Part shown: piece after piece, positions 44,301-52,323 of the stretch
How positions within the stretch are numbered: the first letter of the stretch is position 1
How the letters are laid out: every line of letters begins with the position of its first letter
Assembly: GCA_028285625.1 (NCBI GenBank)
Contig: JANQOX010000014.1
Span: 248,001 to 312,000, forward strand
Direction: 5' to 3'
Length of the DNA: 64,000 nucleotides
Source: Myxococcota bacterium
Lineage (GTDB): Bacteria > Myxococcota_A > UBA9160 > UBA6930
The notes under the pieces: model-generated
Told to the model about the DNA's origin: nothing
Databases searched by the model: none
What the model saw: the letters and a program-made list of their open reading frames with translations, nothing else
Position numbers and translations under genes: made by a program

Positions 44301-45135
44301 CCAGCTCTCGGACGTGGAGAGCTGGGACGCCCGGGGGGAGTACACCTTCGGGCGGGACGGGGGCCTGCTGGCCTTCAGCTACTTCCGCAAGCGCATCGAG
44401 AAGCCCATCGAGAGCATCATCCTGCGCGACCCGAGCAACCTCTCGGATGTGAACGCCCTGTTCCGGACCTTCTTCAACAACCCGGACACGGCCGATCTCA
44501 AGGGATGGGAGGCCGAGGCGCGCATTCCGCTCACCTTCCTCACCGGGGACTTCCCTGGGGGCCCTGCCTGGTGGCCCGACTTCGAGGGGCCCGACTGGTT
44601 TCGCTACCTCTCGGTCGGCGGCAACTACACCAAGATCGACGCCCTGGTCCGCAGAACCGAGACCGAGCTGAAGCGCTCCGAGGGCTTCTTCGCCGTCAAG
44701 GAGGGCGACGAGGAACTCTTCACGGAGCTCGCGCCCAAACGCCGTCTCTTCAACCAGCCGAAGTGGATCGCCAACGTGGACGTCACGTTCAACCACCCGG
44801 ACTGGGGAACGAGCCTGACCGTGGCGTACTTCGCCATCAGCAACCGGCTGGTGGCCGCCGGCTCTTCGGTGATCGAGCCCAACGGCGACATCCTGTCCGC
44901 AACGCTCGACCGCTACGTGGACGGCTACGAGGAGCTCCGGGCGACCTTCGCCCAGGAGATCCGGCTGCCCAACGACTTCGGCACGGTCACCCTGCGCCTG
45001 ACGGGCAAGAATCTCACCGACAGCAAGCGCAAGGTGATCTACGACCCCAGCCAGCTCGCCAAGGAATACCCCGAGCGGGTCTTCAAGCTGGGCCGCGACT
45101 TCGAGGCGTCGCTCACCTACACGAAGACCTTCTGA
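41362..45135 (+). CDS. TonB-dependent outer-membrane receptor
   Basis: A 1257-residue receptor. A signal peptide is followed by a carboxypeptidase-regulatory-like beta domain (VVRGQVFDRESGDPVADVTV), a plug domain (FSAGDVAEALERVAGVTIQEG, then YNGAPVPSPDPDRQSVQLDL) and a 22-strand barrel ending in an aromatic residue (TYTKTF), typical for BAM recognition. Paired cysteines in extracellular loops suggest disulfides. It is much longer than siderophore receptors and fits import of a large or polymeric substrate, which cannot be named. GTG start overlaps the TPR gene. Confidence 0.93.
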   Translation: MRRPRVTPFWLLALALVAGMPLASAAQPAGEKGVVRGQVFDRESGDPVADVTVLLISPERAGAADGATEVVVTDAEGAYAFPPVAAGLYELRFTRDGFRASTISGVEVVAGQTAQTDFPLPRLVEGEGEGVLELDAFVVEQETVEDAELGLEMRLESDEMINTFGAEDFSRFSAGDVAEALERVAGVTIQEGQFAVIRGLEDRYNSTLYNGAPVPSPDPDRQSVQLDLFPKEVVGNLVVSKTFAPDLPSNSSGGAIDIVTHSYPEEWTFTLKAGTGINTNAEDRFLRFSKDTDKDRIFKGVDPMADLDYLREEFGFKLISGNPVGIEDDKTGDLWDDLDDVLESDYVVTLGGRQEFGGREFRFKGVLHSEIDYSTLEGYQQSLEPRPPRFGADSREPAPENFPRCIFDPDLDCFRIIPGGLLSSGDLSIGELNLNNGTYDLTTSQRERRRTAFAAFGFDLDEAGNHKIDSSVFYTQNEQRTVRLKENGFIAGLDYDTIVGQQLDNNFDNEFPESSPECFNAATRDSQICRNFRQAAVSVPATGALAFTNFFESTSFERDRDLFVFQVNGDHVFEELPDFHLSWATNYAETTQEEVALGMPFYYEPCGFGNFVGLQCPNGVHPVDATSFYPAGPASEGPPSIAALGPGSFISYRDLTLSSNLIEEKSRFTRIDADYTFYFSPASTFTVSGGWWSERADRDVRSAFLQSVTQDVNLSEQCAGSVQQPFCFADTPFELGELAFNTLGLNAEGLIANLRLTENESTRDIDAWHARGKFTFWDRLDILGGVRVEDIFIESLNDPFIEDGITGGFRLGGPETFPSRYLFFDRLDNPKIQSVTLPNGGVSNTTEVADYPVEGTEFNDQLIGILTQPGPCTGGEPFPGFEDDPAATCVDFFDRAGLERLVNGRIDETRVLPSASFSLRPTCLDPRDGAFPELLCAIFEGLTLRGAYSETVARPSFREMGFYVSVEPGSSDLTVGNPQLQLSDVESWDARGEYTFGRDGGLLAFSYFRKRIEKPIESIILRDPSNLSDVNALFRTFFNNPDTADLKGWEAEARIPLTFLTGDFPGGPAWWPDFEGPDWFRYLSVGGNYTKIDALVRRTETELKRSEGFFAVKEGDEELFTELAPKRRLFNQPKWIANVDVTFNHPDWGTSLTVAYFAISNRLVAAGSSVIEPNGDILSATLDRYVDGYEELRATFAQEIRLPNDFGTVTLRLTGKNLTDSKRKVIYDPSQLAKEYPERVFKLGRDFEASLTYTKTF

Positions 45136-45598
45136 GCCCCCCACGCCCGCGCCCACCAGGCGCCCCGCTGGGTTCACAGAAGGCTCACCGATTCGCCACG
45201 CGACAAGGCGCGTTCCCGGCCCACTTCCAAGCGGACACGAAACCGGCTTCTTGGCCCGGGGGGTTCGTTTGGAGCGTCGGTGGATCGGTGCGGTGCAGGT
45301 GCAGCGGTCGCGTCACAGAGCGCGGCCCATGTCGTCACCCAGCGCCGACATTCGTCGTTCATCTCGTGACGACGACCCGTCCGAGAACCGCACTCGTCTT
45401 CGTGTTCGTCACGTGAGTTGCGCCGGTGGCGTCGCAATGCGTCAACGAACCTGCAGTGCATCGTCACTCAACGGAGCGCAGCGACTGCCACACTGCGCTC
45501 GCCTCGAAACGGGAGCCCGGCGTTGGTTGCATCGGGTTCCATTCGAAACGACAACGCCTTCGATGTTCGAAGGCACCCTCTGAAGGAAACCTGAGTTC
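45136..45598. promoter_or_regulatory. 463-bp gap before the beta-helix gene
   Basis: This is the longest gene-free stretch. It is visibly less GC-rich than its flanks. It contains GCAATGCGT (45434), similar to the motif in the TonB control region, and an 8-base inverted repeat (GCCTTCGA / TCGAAGGC, 45556-45574) just ahead of the AAGGA ribosome site. I see no terminator with a T-tract and no confident promoter boxes. Confidence 0.45.
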
Positions 45599-47305
45599 AT
45601 GCGGAAATCCCTCATTCTTGCTGCCATTGCAGCGTTCGGGTTCGCAGCGGCGAACGCGAACGCGCAGACGTTCGTCTCGACGAACGTCACGGTGGATACG
45701 ACCTGGGGCGGTGCGGCGAATCCCTCGCCGATCATTCTCGAAGCGCCGATCTTCGTGAAGGACGACGCCACGCTGAAGATCTTGCCCGGCACGATCGTGC
45801 GTGGGCAGCCCCGTACCGGCGACCCGGCCACCTTGGGCTTCGAGCCCGGGGCGCTGATCGTCACGCGCACCGGTCGCATCGAAGCCGTCGGCACTGCCAA
45901 CAACCCGGTGATCTTCACCACGGCGGCCACCGACAACGACAACGACGGCAACCCCGACATCGGGACGGCGCCGTTCCTCAAGCCGTTCGTCGCAGGCGAC
46001 ACCTTCCTCGACGACGACCCGCTGAACGCGCCCCTGGCGCCGCTGGCGGCCGATGGCACGAGCGCCGTCTCCTACTGGGGCGGTCTCGTGCTGCTCGGTG
46101 AGGCCCCGACCAACCTGGCCAACAACAACGGCGCGGGCGCCTACGGCAAGGGTCTGATCGAGGGCGTGCTGATCCCGGGCTTCCCGCCGGCCGACGCCAC
46201 CTACGGCGGCCTCCTGCCCCACGACAGCTCGGGCATCCTGCAGTTCGTGTCGGTTCGCCACGCGGGCGACGAGGTGACCGAGGCCAACGAGCTGAACTGC
46301 ATCTCGCTCGGAGGCGTGGGCGACGGCACCGTGATGTCGCACGTCGAGTGCTACGCCAACTTCGACGACGGCTTCGAGTGGTTCGGCGGCACGATGGATG
46401 CGGATCACCTGATCACGCACGCCATCGGCGACGACTCGCTCGACCTGGACCAGGGCTACAACGGCCTGATCCAGTTCGCGATCTCGCTCCAGACCTTCTT
46501 CTCGCAGGACGACGGCACGAGCCACGGCTCGACCGACGGCACCGAGCGAGCAGGGGAGTGGGACGGCGACGACAAGGCCGACGTGAACACCCGCCTCGAC
46601 GCGTCGGACTTCGACGTCGACCCGACCTGCTGGCCCCTGGCCGCGCCCTCCGTCTACAACTGGACGGTGGTCGGCTCGGTGCCCAGCAACGGTGTGCCCG
46701 CGGGCACGATGCCGGCGGCGATCGGTACCGGTGTGAAGATGCGCAACGGTTATGCCGGGCGCCTGCTCAACTCGGTGATCGTGAACTACGGCACGGGCAA
46801 GGCCCTCGACGTGGACGGCACCCCGGGTGCGCCGGAGGCCGGCTGCGGCACGGAGACCCAGGACTACGTGTCCCCCGCCGTGAAGCAGATCGCGGTCGTC
46901 TCTTCGATCGTGGCCGACTCGGCCGCCATCGCGGGGCTGAACCTGGATGCCACGAACAACGGGGACGCCCTGTGCTCCACCGAGTACCAGGGCTTCGCGT
47001 TCCTGTGCAACAACACCCTCAACGCCGGCACGACGCTGGCGTCCGAGGGTCACGGCTACGACGCACACGGCAACGCGAGCGGCAAGCTCGACCCGAGCCT
47101 CCTGCCGGCGGGCCTCGACCTGACCCCGACGGCGGGTGCCCAGCTCTTCGGCGTGCCGCCGCAGGGCACGGGCCTCGACACCTCGGCTGACTACCGCGGT
47201 GCCAAGAGCCCGGGCGCCGTGAAGTGGTGGACGGGTGCGGCCGACGGCGGCTCCGAAGCCGGCCCCGGTTGGAACACGATCTCCAACGCTGGCTGGTGGA
47301 ACTGA
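45599..47305 (+). CDS. Exported beta-helix-like repeat protein
   Basis: A 568-residue protein with a clear signal peptide (ILAAIAAFGFAAANANAQ). The mature protein is Gly/Asp/Asn-rich, low in Lys, with strands such as GALIVTRTGRIEAVG and NNPVIFT that suggest a right-handed beta-helix. FDDGFEWFGGTMDADH and DDSLDLDQGYNG recur in a family of secreted proteins encoded beside TonB receptors in several phyla. No membrane anchor or sorting signal is seen; it ends in GWWN. It may be a surface or secreted partner of the receptor upstream. AAGGA site 10 bases before the ATG. Confidence 0.75.
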   Translation: MRKSLILAAIAAFGFAAANANAQTFVSTNVTVDTTWGGAANPSPIILEAPIFVKDDATLKILPGTIVRGQPRTGDPATLGFEPGALIVTRTGRIEAVGTANNPVIFTTAATDNDNDGNPDIGTAPFLKPFVAGDTFLDDDPLNAPLAPLAADGTSAVSYWGGLVLLGEAPTNLANNNGAGAYGKGLIEGVLIPGFPPADATYGGLLPHDSSGILQFVSVRHAGDEVTEANELNCISLGGVGDGTVMSHVECYANFDDGFEWFGGTMDADHLITHAIGDDSLDLDQGYNGLIQFAISLQTFFSQDDGTSHGSTDGTERAGEWDGDDKADVNTRLDASDFDVDPTCWPLAAPSVYNWTVVGSVPSNGVPAGTMPAAIGTGVKMRNGYAGRLLNSVIVNYGTGKALDVDGTPGAPEAGCGTETQDYVSPAVKQIAVVSSIVADSAAIAGLNLDATNNGDALCSTEYQGFAFLCNNTLNAGTTLASEGHGYDAHGNASGKLDPSLLPAGLDLTPTAGAQLFGVPPQGTGLDTSADYRGAKSPGAVKWWTGAADGGSEAGPGWNTISNAGWWN

Positions 47306-47325
47306 CGCTGCGCGGATGCGGAACC

Positions 47326-47365
47326 GCTCCGGTCCACCCGCCCGGGTGGGCGGGTGGACCGGAGC
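47326..47365 (+). terminator. 18-bp perfect stem-loop
   Basis: A perfect 18-base inverted repeat with a 4-base GGGT loop lies 20 bases after the beta-helix gene and is followed by a pyrimidine-rich stretch. It is the strongest terminator-like structure in the window. Confidence 0.8.
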
Positions 47366-47412
47366 AACCCTCTCTGATCATCCCTCGGATGGGATGCAAG
47401 GAAGACACGACC

Positions 47413-48183
47413 ATGATGAAGCTCAAGACCCTCGCAGTCGCGGCCGCCGTCTTGTTCGCTGCGGGTGCTGCCCAGGCGACCATGGTGGCTGGCTGGGATT
47501 TCTCGCAGCCGGCTGGCGGTAGCTGGATCATCGCGCCCGGTCCGGCCGTGCAGACGCTGACCTCGAACTGGTCCGACCTGGACACGACCGGCAACGCGGG
47601 CCTCGGCCCGAACCCGTTCGGCACCTACTACATGGATGGGAGCTTCGGCTCCTCGGCGGGCAACCCGGGCCTGATCACGTCGCCCGGCGGCAACCTGGGC
47701 GCCAATGCCATCCGCGGCTACGTCGGTGGCCAGATGGACGCGTCGTCGCACGCGGCGCTCCTCGAGGACGGGCAGTTCTTCGCGAACCCGAACTCGGTGC
47801 AGTCGACGGCCGTGGCCAGCGTGGTCTTCGAGGTGGACCTCTCCTCGCTGGGCCTCTCGGGCACGGGCTGGGAGCTTCGCTTCGGTGCCCGCACCACCGG
47901 CACCGGGCAGGGCTCGGCCGTGAACGTGATGTTCTCGACCACCGACGAGCTCGGCTACGCCGACCTCGGAAACCTGGCCGTGGACAACTCGGACGCGACG
48001 CGCTTCCTCGCCCTCGGTGGCGACGCCGACCGCATCCTGGTGAAGCTCACGTTCGACGGCGAGCCGCTGCTGTTCGACAACGTGACGCTCGACACCACGC
48101 TCGCCGCAGCGCCGGAGCCGGCCGTGGCCCTGATGGGCCTGGCCGGTCTGGCTGGCCTGCTGGCCTTCTCGCGCCGCCGCTAG
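47413..48183 (+). CDS. PEP-CTERM sorted exported protein
   Basis: A 256-residue protein with a signal peptide (VAAAVLFAAGAAQA) and a C-terminal PEP-CTERM-type tail: APEPAVALMGLAG, a short hydrophobic helix and a final RRR. The body is a Gly/Ser/Asn-rich beta-sandwich-like domain beginning MVAGWDFSQP. Such proteins are processed by an exosortase, usually with exopolysaccharide production; no exosortase gene lies in this window. It sits between two hairpins, so it is probably monocistronic. Confidence 0.85.
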   Translation: MMKLKTLAVAAAVLFAAGAAQATMVAGWDFSQPAGGSWIIAPGPAVQTLTSNWSDLDTTGNAGLGPNPFGTYYMDGSFGSSAGNPGLITSPGGNLGANAIRGYVGGQMDASSHAALLEDGQFFANPNSVQSTAVASVVFEVDLSSLGLSGTGWELRFGARTTGTGQGSAVNVMFSTTDELGYADLGNLAVDNSDATRFLALGGDADRILVKLTFDGEPLLFDNVTLDTTLAAAPEPAVALMGLAGLAGLLAFSRRR

Positions 48184-48251
48184 GCGCGGGACCCGAACCG
48201 GCGGCGGGCGGCTTCGCGCCGCCCACCGACTGCGGGCACCCACCGCACCCA

Positions 48252-48281
48252 GGGAGCCGTCGCCTTCGGGCGGCGGCTCCC
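48252..48281 (+). terminator. UUCG-loop hairpin after the PEP-CTERM gene
   Basis: A 13-base stem with one G-T pair closed by TTCG, a very stable tetraloop, sits about 70 bases after the PEP-CTERM stop. A smaller GGGCGGC/GCCGCCC hairpin precedes it (48206-48224). Likely transcription terminator. Confidence 0.65.
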
Positions 48282-48326
48282 ACATCGGGCCCACGCCGAG
48301 CCCTGGACGAGACGAGACCTCCCGCC

Positions 48327-49130
48327 ATGCGCAATCGACCCGCCGTCCTCCTCCTGGCACTCCTCGCGCTCCTCCCGGCCGCGACGGGGGCCTATCGTGC
48401 CGCCGACCCGACCGCGCCGGTCCTCGACGCTGCGAACGTCTTCGACCACGAGCGCTTCTGGCCCTACCGGGTGCGGCTGACCGCGCCCTTCGAGATCGAA
48501 GGCCGCGAGAAACCGATCCGCCCCGGGACCGGAGGCGTCCTGGTCCGGCTCCGCAGCGCCGAGGTTGCGACGATCGACTTCGGGCGCGACGGCCTCCGCG
48601 ACGTCGCGGTCTCGGACACCAACCTGATCGACGAGGCCAACGCCATCCGCCGGGGCGAGCGCGACAAGGTCTCGCCGAACCTCGTTCACGCCATCGGTCC
48701 GCGGCTGGTGGACACGGCTGCGGCGGTACCCGCCAAGGTCGATTTCGAGGCGCTCGTCGGTGAAGGCGTTCCGGGCATGCTGGAGGTGTTCGCACGCCCC
48801 GAGGCGATCCCCGAACTGGCGCGGGAACTCGCACCGCTGCACGGGCGCCACGGGGTCTGGACGGTCTTCTATCCCCACGGCGAGCCCGGCAGCGTGGTCG
48901 ACGCCCGGGTCCGCAAGCAGCTGCGCGAGGCCGGCTGGCCGGTGCCGTTCCTGGAGGGCTACCTGGCCATGGGTTACAGCCGCTCGCGCCGCGTAGCCGA
49001 GTCGTCCGGACCCAGCCTCCAGATCGAGACCAGCGAGGGCCGATTGATCTACGCCGGGGCCTTTCGCCCCGGGATCGCTTCGGAACTGGCCGAACGGCTC
49101 GACGCCGCCTTCGGCCCAGGAGAACGATGA
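48327..49130 (+). CDS. Exported protein of unknown function
   Basis: A 267-residue protein with a signal peptide (VLLLALLALLPAATGA). No family recognised. The C-terminal half (HGVWTVFYPHGEPGSVVDARVRKQL, then LIYAG) could be a thioredoxin-like or alpha/beta fold, but no CxxC exists. It overlaps the next gene by 4 bases (ATGA), so both act together or share a transcript. Confidence 0.65.
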   Translation: MRNRPAVLLLALLALLPAATGAYRAADPTAPVLDAANVFDHERFWPYRVRLTAPFEIEGREKPIRPGTGGVLVRLRSAEVATIDFGRDGLRDVAVSDTNLIDEANAIRRGERDKVSPNLVHAIGPRLVDTAAAVPAKVDFEALVGEGVPGMLEVFARPEAIPELARELAPLHGRHGVWTVFYPHGEPGSVVDARVRKQLREAGWPVPFLEGYLAMGYSRSRRVAESSGPSLQIETSEGRLIYAGAFRPGIASELAERLDAAFGPGER

Positions 49131-49759
49131 TGGTACGGGTACGGAGTTCGTTTCGACTCGCGGGCCTGCTCGCGGCGTGGGTCGTGCTGCTCGCCGGCGT
49201 GGCCCACGCCGCAGAGCCGCTCTCCGAGGCCGACGAGGCGAAGGTGGCCGAGGTGCGAACGGCTGCCAGCAAGGATCACCTCGAGCGCTGCTACGCGCTC
49301 GCCAAGGACGTCCGACTCGAGCGACCGGGCTCGGCGCTTGAGTCGGCGGTGTTCGAGTACGCCGCTTACTGTCAGCGCCTGCTCTGGCTGCGCAAGCGCG
49401 TGATCGAGCCCGACTCGCCCTACGTGAACGAGGAGGCGCGGTTCATGTTCGAGTGGCTCGCGAGCTACCTCGACACGGACACCTTCCCGCGCGAACGGCT
49501 CGAGACCTACTTCGTCGGCTTCCGCTTCAAGGTGTTCCCCGCCTTCGACACCCACGTAGGCCAGCGCCCCGAAGTCGCCCAGTGGGAGCTCCAGGTGGTG
49601 ACCGACAACGGCGAGATCCACACCGTGGTGAATGGCGACGGGCATCCTGCCGGGCGAACGCCCGACGGCAAGCTGCCCAGAGAGCGGCGTTGGGCCGCCG
49701 ACCAGCGCGCCAAGGTGGCCGAAGCCTCCGAGACCGGCGAGGTCGCGACCGCGCCCTAG
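49127..49759 (+). CDS. Exported protein of unknown function
   Basis: A 210-residue protein with a signal peptide (LLAAWVVLLAGVAHA). The mature part is helical at first (KDHLERCYALAKDVRL), with two cysteines (about residues 55 and 82), then has a beta stretch (YFVGFRFKVFPAFDTHVG). No family recognised. It is translationally coupled to the preceding exported protein. Confidence 0.65.
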   Translation: MMVRVRSSFRLAGLLAAWVVLLAGVAHAAEPLSEADEAKVAEVRTAASKDHLERCYALAKDVRLERPGSALESAVFEYAAYCQRLLWLRKRVIEPDSPYVNEEARFMFEWLASYLDTDTFPRERLETYFVGFRFKVFPAFDTHVGQRPEVAQWELQVVTDNGEIHTVVNGDGHPAGRTPDGKLPRERRWAADQRAKVAEASETGEVATAP

Positions 49760-49792
49760 GCCGCCCGGCCCGGGCCCACCGGGTCGCGAACG

Positions 49793-50704
49793 TCAGTCCG
49801 CTCGTGAGGCCGGGGGTGCGGGGCCGGTTGCGCGGGCGACGCTCGGCACGCGCTCCGCGCGCTCCTCGGCGGTGGTGCGGCTCCGCGCACTCCAGGGCCA
49901 CGGCAGCGCCGAGCCCTCGGGTGCCGCGCTGCCGTGGAGGGCCAGCTCGAGGCGCGACGTATGCGTCACGAGTTCGCGTGGGCCGGTCGGCAGGCGGACG
50001 CGCCCCGCGAGGACGGCGGTGGTTTCGCTGGGCCTGCGCCCCTGGGGCAGGCGGTCCAGCGTGAAGGAGCGGATCGGCACTTCGTAGGTGACGCCCAGCT
50101 GGTCCGTGTCCGGGTCGCGTTCGAGGGTCGCCCGGCCGGGATCGCCCATGGTGAGAACGCGCACGCCGTGGCTGCGGGCGAACCGTTCGGCCAGCTCGGG
50201 ATCCAGCGGCCAGCTCTCGCCCTCGGACACCGCGCGGCCCGGGTCGAGCAGGTCGGGCCCGACGCCGGGCTCGAATTGCCAGCGCAGCACGTCGGCCACC
50301 ACGGTCTCGAGCCGCTGCGCGACGCGCTCTCCCTTCACGTAGAGGCGTGTCTCGCCCGCTTCGCGGCGGACCTCGAAGTTCGTGCCCGAGCCGAAGAGTG
50401 TGCCATTGCCGTCCGGGCGCTGGTGGGTGAGTCGCACGCCGAAGTGACGCTCGCGCGTGGGTCGGCCCGTCGGGTCGACGGCCAGCACCACCACGTCCGC
50501 GCGGTAGCGCAGCTCGACCTCCTCGACGAAGCGCCGCGTCTCGCCCGTGCGCGACTCGGCCTCGGTCTCGGTGCGGGTGGAGAGCTGCAGCAGGTACGCA
50601 TCGCCCACCTCGAAGGCCGTGCGCAGCGCCAGCGGCTCGGCGCCCGCCAGGACCGGGGCGAACACGAGCAGGATCGGGAGCAGGCGGCGCATGAGAGACT
50701 TCAT
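49793..50704 (-). CDS. Exported beta-rich protein of unknown function
   Basis: A 303-residue protein with a signal peptide (LLPILLVFAPVLAGA). The mature part consists of repeated amphipathic strands (EVGDAYLLQLSTRTETEAES, FGVRLTHQRPDGNGTLFG) with a low-complexity Ala/Pro/Arg tail. It resembles exported lipoprotein-handling or DUF-type beta proteins, but I cannot assign it. It is convergent with the preceding pair. Confidence 0.6.
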   Translation of the reverse strand: MKSLMRRLLPILLVFAPVLAGAEPLALRTAFEVGDAYLLQLSTRTETEAESRTGETRRFVEEVELRYRADVVVLAVDPTGRPTRERHFGVRLTHQRPDGNGTLFGSGTNFEVRREAGETRLYVKGERVAQRLETVVADVLRWQFEPGVGPDLLDPGRAVSEGESWPLDPELAERFARSHGVRVLTMGDPGRATLERDPDTDQLGVTYEVPIRSFTLDRLPQGRRPSETTAVLAGRVRLPTGPRELVTHTSRLELALHGSAAPEGSALPWPWSARSRTTAEERAERVPSVARATGPAPPASRAD

Positions 50705-50752
50705 CGCCCGCCGAGTCTAAGGGCTTGAGTCACCCCGAGGTAGGCGCGCCCC

Positions 50753-52276
50753 TCAGTCGCCTCGGGTCAGGCCGAACGCATCGATCAGGTTGTAGGCGTG
50801 CGAGCGGGAGAGGTCGAGCCGGCGCGCCGCCTCGGTCACGTTCCAGGCGCAATCGCGGAGCGTTCGGGCAAGCAACTGCGATTGGAAGCTCCGGGTGGCT
50901 TCCTGGAACGAAGGGGCGCGTTCGTCTGCTCTGCCTTCCTGTCCGTCGGGGAATAGATGCTCTCGGCTCACCTCTCGGGCTGTGACGCTGGCGGCGCGGA
51001 CGAGCCCCGCCGTGACGACGGACTCGAGCTGCCGGACGTTGCCGGGCCACTCTGCAATCTCGATGGCCGCAAGCCCGCTCGGTGATATGGGGAGGGCGGG
51101 CAGGGCGTGCTTGCGGCTCGCTGCGGAAAGGAAGGCGTCGACCAGCTCGGGAAGATCCTCTCTGCGCTCGGCGAGGGAGGGAAGGCGGATGGGCAGCACC
51201 TGCAGGCGGTACAGAAGGTCCTGTCGGAAGCCACCGCTCTCGACAGCCTGGGTGAGGTCGGCGTTCGTCGCTGCCACGATTCTCACGTCCGCTTGCGACG
51301 GCGTCGTGCTGCCGAGTCGATAGTAGGTGCGGGACTGGAGCAGCTGGAGGAGCTTGGCTTGGGAGGAAGGCGGGAGTTCCGCGATCTCGTCGAGGAAGAG
51401 CGTGCCCCTCTCGGCGGCCCCGACCTTCCCGGCGGATGCGCGACTCGCGCCCGTGAACGCACCTGCCTCATGCCCGAACAGCTCGTTCTCGAGCAGGTCC
51501 GGGGGAATCGCGGCGCAGTTGAGCTCGACGAACGGCTGGCCCGAGCGCGGTCCCGACTCGTGCAGGACCCGAGCGACCAGGCTCTTGCCCGTTCCGGACT
51601 CTCCGGTCAGCAGCACGTGAATGTCGATCGGCGCTGCAGCGGCCAGATCGCGAAGGGTGTTCGCCAGCGCGCGGCTGCGCCCGAGGACGCTGTCACAACG
51701 GAGAAGCTCGCGGGGCTGCCGCGTGTGGTCCTCGGACTCTCGGACGCGGTGCTCGAGCAGCACGCGATCGGCGATGGGCCCGAGGAACTGACTGAAGGCC
51801 TCGATGACGGCGAGATCTTCCTGGGGAAACCGTGCACCGCCCGACGCGGCTTGCAGGTAGACGAAGCCGCGGCAGCGCTCGCCACGGACCGGCGCACAGC
51901 AGACCGCCTCGATCTGGGCGGCCCGTACGCTCTCTCGACTCATGAAGCGCGGATCATCGACGGCTGACGTCGTCTGCACGATCTTGCCCACGAGCAGCGT
52001 CTCGGCCACGATGCCCTCCGACACGGTCTTTCTCACGTCCTCGACCTGTTCGGGGGAGTAGCCCCGGGCGATCGAGAAGCGGCGATCCTGATGCTCGTGC
52101 GATTCCGCGATCTCGAGGAAGCCCGAGTCGGCACCCGTCCGCTCGACGAGGGCTGCCAACGTGGCCTCGAGGAAGCGCTCGACTTCGGGCTCCTGAGCGA
52201 GCTCCAGGAGCGCGCGAAACAGATCGCGCTCGTGCTCCGCTCGCTGGAGATCTGCTCGGGCCGGCATCGTGTTCAT
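50753..52276 (-). CDS. Sigma-54-dependent activator (GAF-AAA+-Fis)
   Basis: A 507-residue bacterial enhancer-binding protein. An N-terminal GAF domain (about 20-165) is the likely sensor in place of a receiver. The AAA+ domain has Walker A GESGTGKS, the sigma-54 contact loop GAFTGA and Walker B GTLFLDEIAEL. A Fis-type HTH ends the protein (NVTEAARRLDLSRSHAYNLI). It remodels sigma-54 RNA polymerase at -24/-12 promoters. It lies 47 bases downstream of the HExxH gene on the same strand and may be transcribed with it; two sigma-54 promoters nearby are candidate targets. Confidence 0.94.
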   Translation of the reverse strand: MNTMPARADLQRAEHERDLFRALLELAQEPEVERFLEATLAALVERTGADSGFLEIAESHEHQDRRFSIARGYSPEQVEDVRKTVSEGIVAETLLVGKIVQTTSAVDDPRFMSRESVRAAQIEAVCCAPVRGERCRGFVYLQAASGGARFPQEDLAVIEAFSQFLGPIADRVLLEHRVRESEDHTRQPRELLRCDSVLGRSRALANTLRDLAAAAPIDIHVLLTGESGTGKSLVARVLHESGPRSGQPFVELNCAAIPPDLLENELFGHEAGAFTGASRASAGKVGAAERGTLFLDEIAELPPSSQAKLLQLLQSRTYYRLGSTTPSQADVRIVAATNADLTQAVESGGFRQDLLYRLQVLPIRLPSLAERREDLPELVDAFLSAASRKHALPALPISPSGLAAIEIAEWPGNVRQLESVVTAGLVRAASVTAREVSREHLFPDGQEGRADERAPSFQEATRSFQSQLLARTLRDCAWNVTEAARRLDLSRSHAYNLIDAFGLTRGD

Positions 52277-52323
52277 CCAGGGCTGCTCGTCATGGGGGCT
52301 GCTCGGGGTTCGCGACCGGGTGT

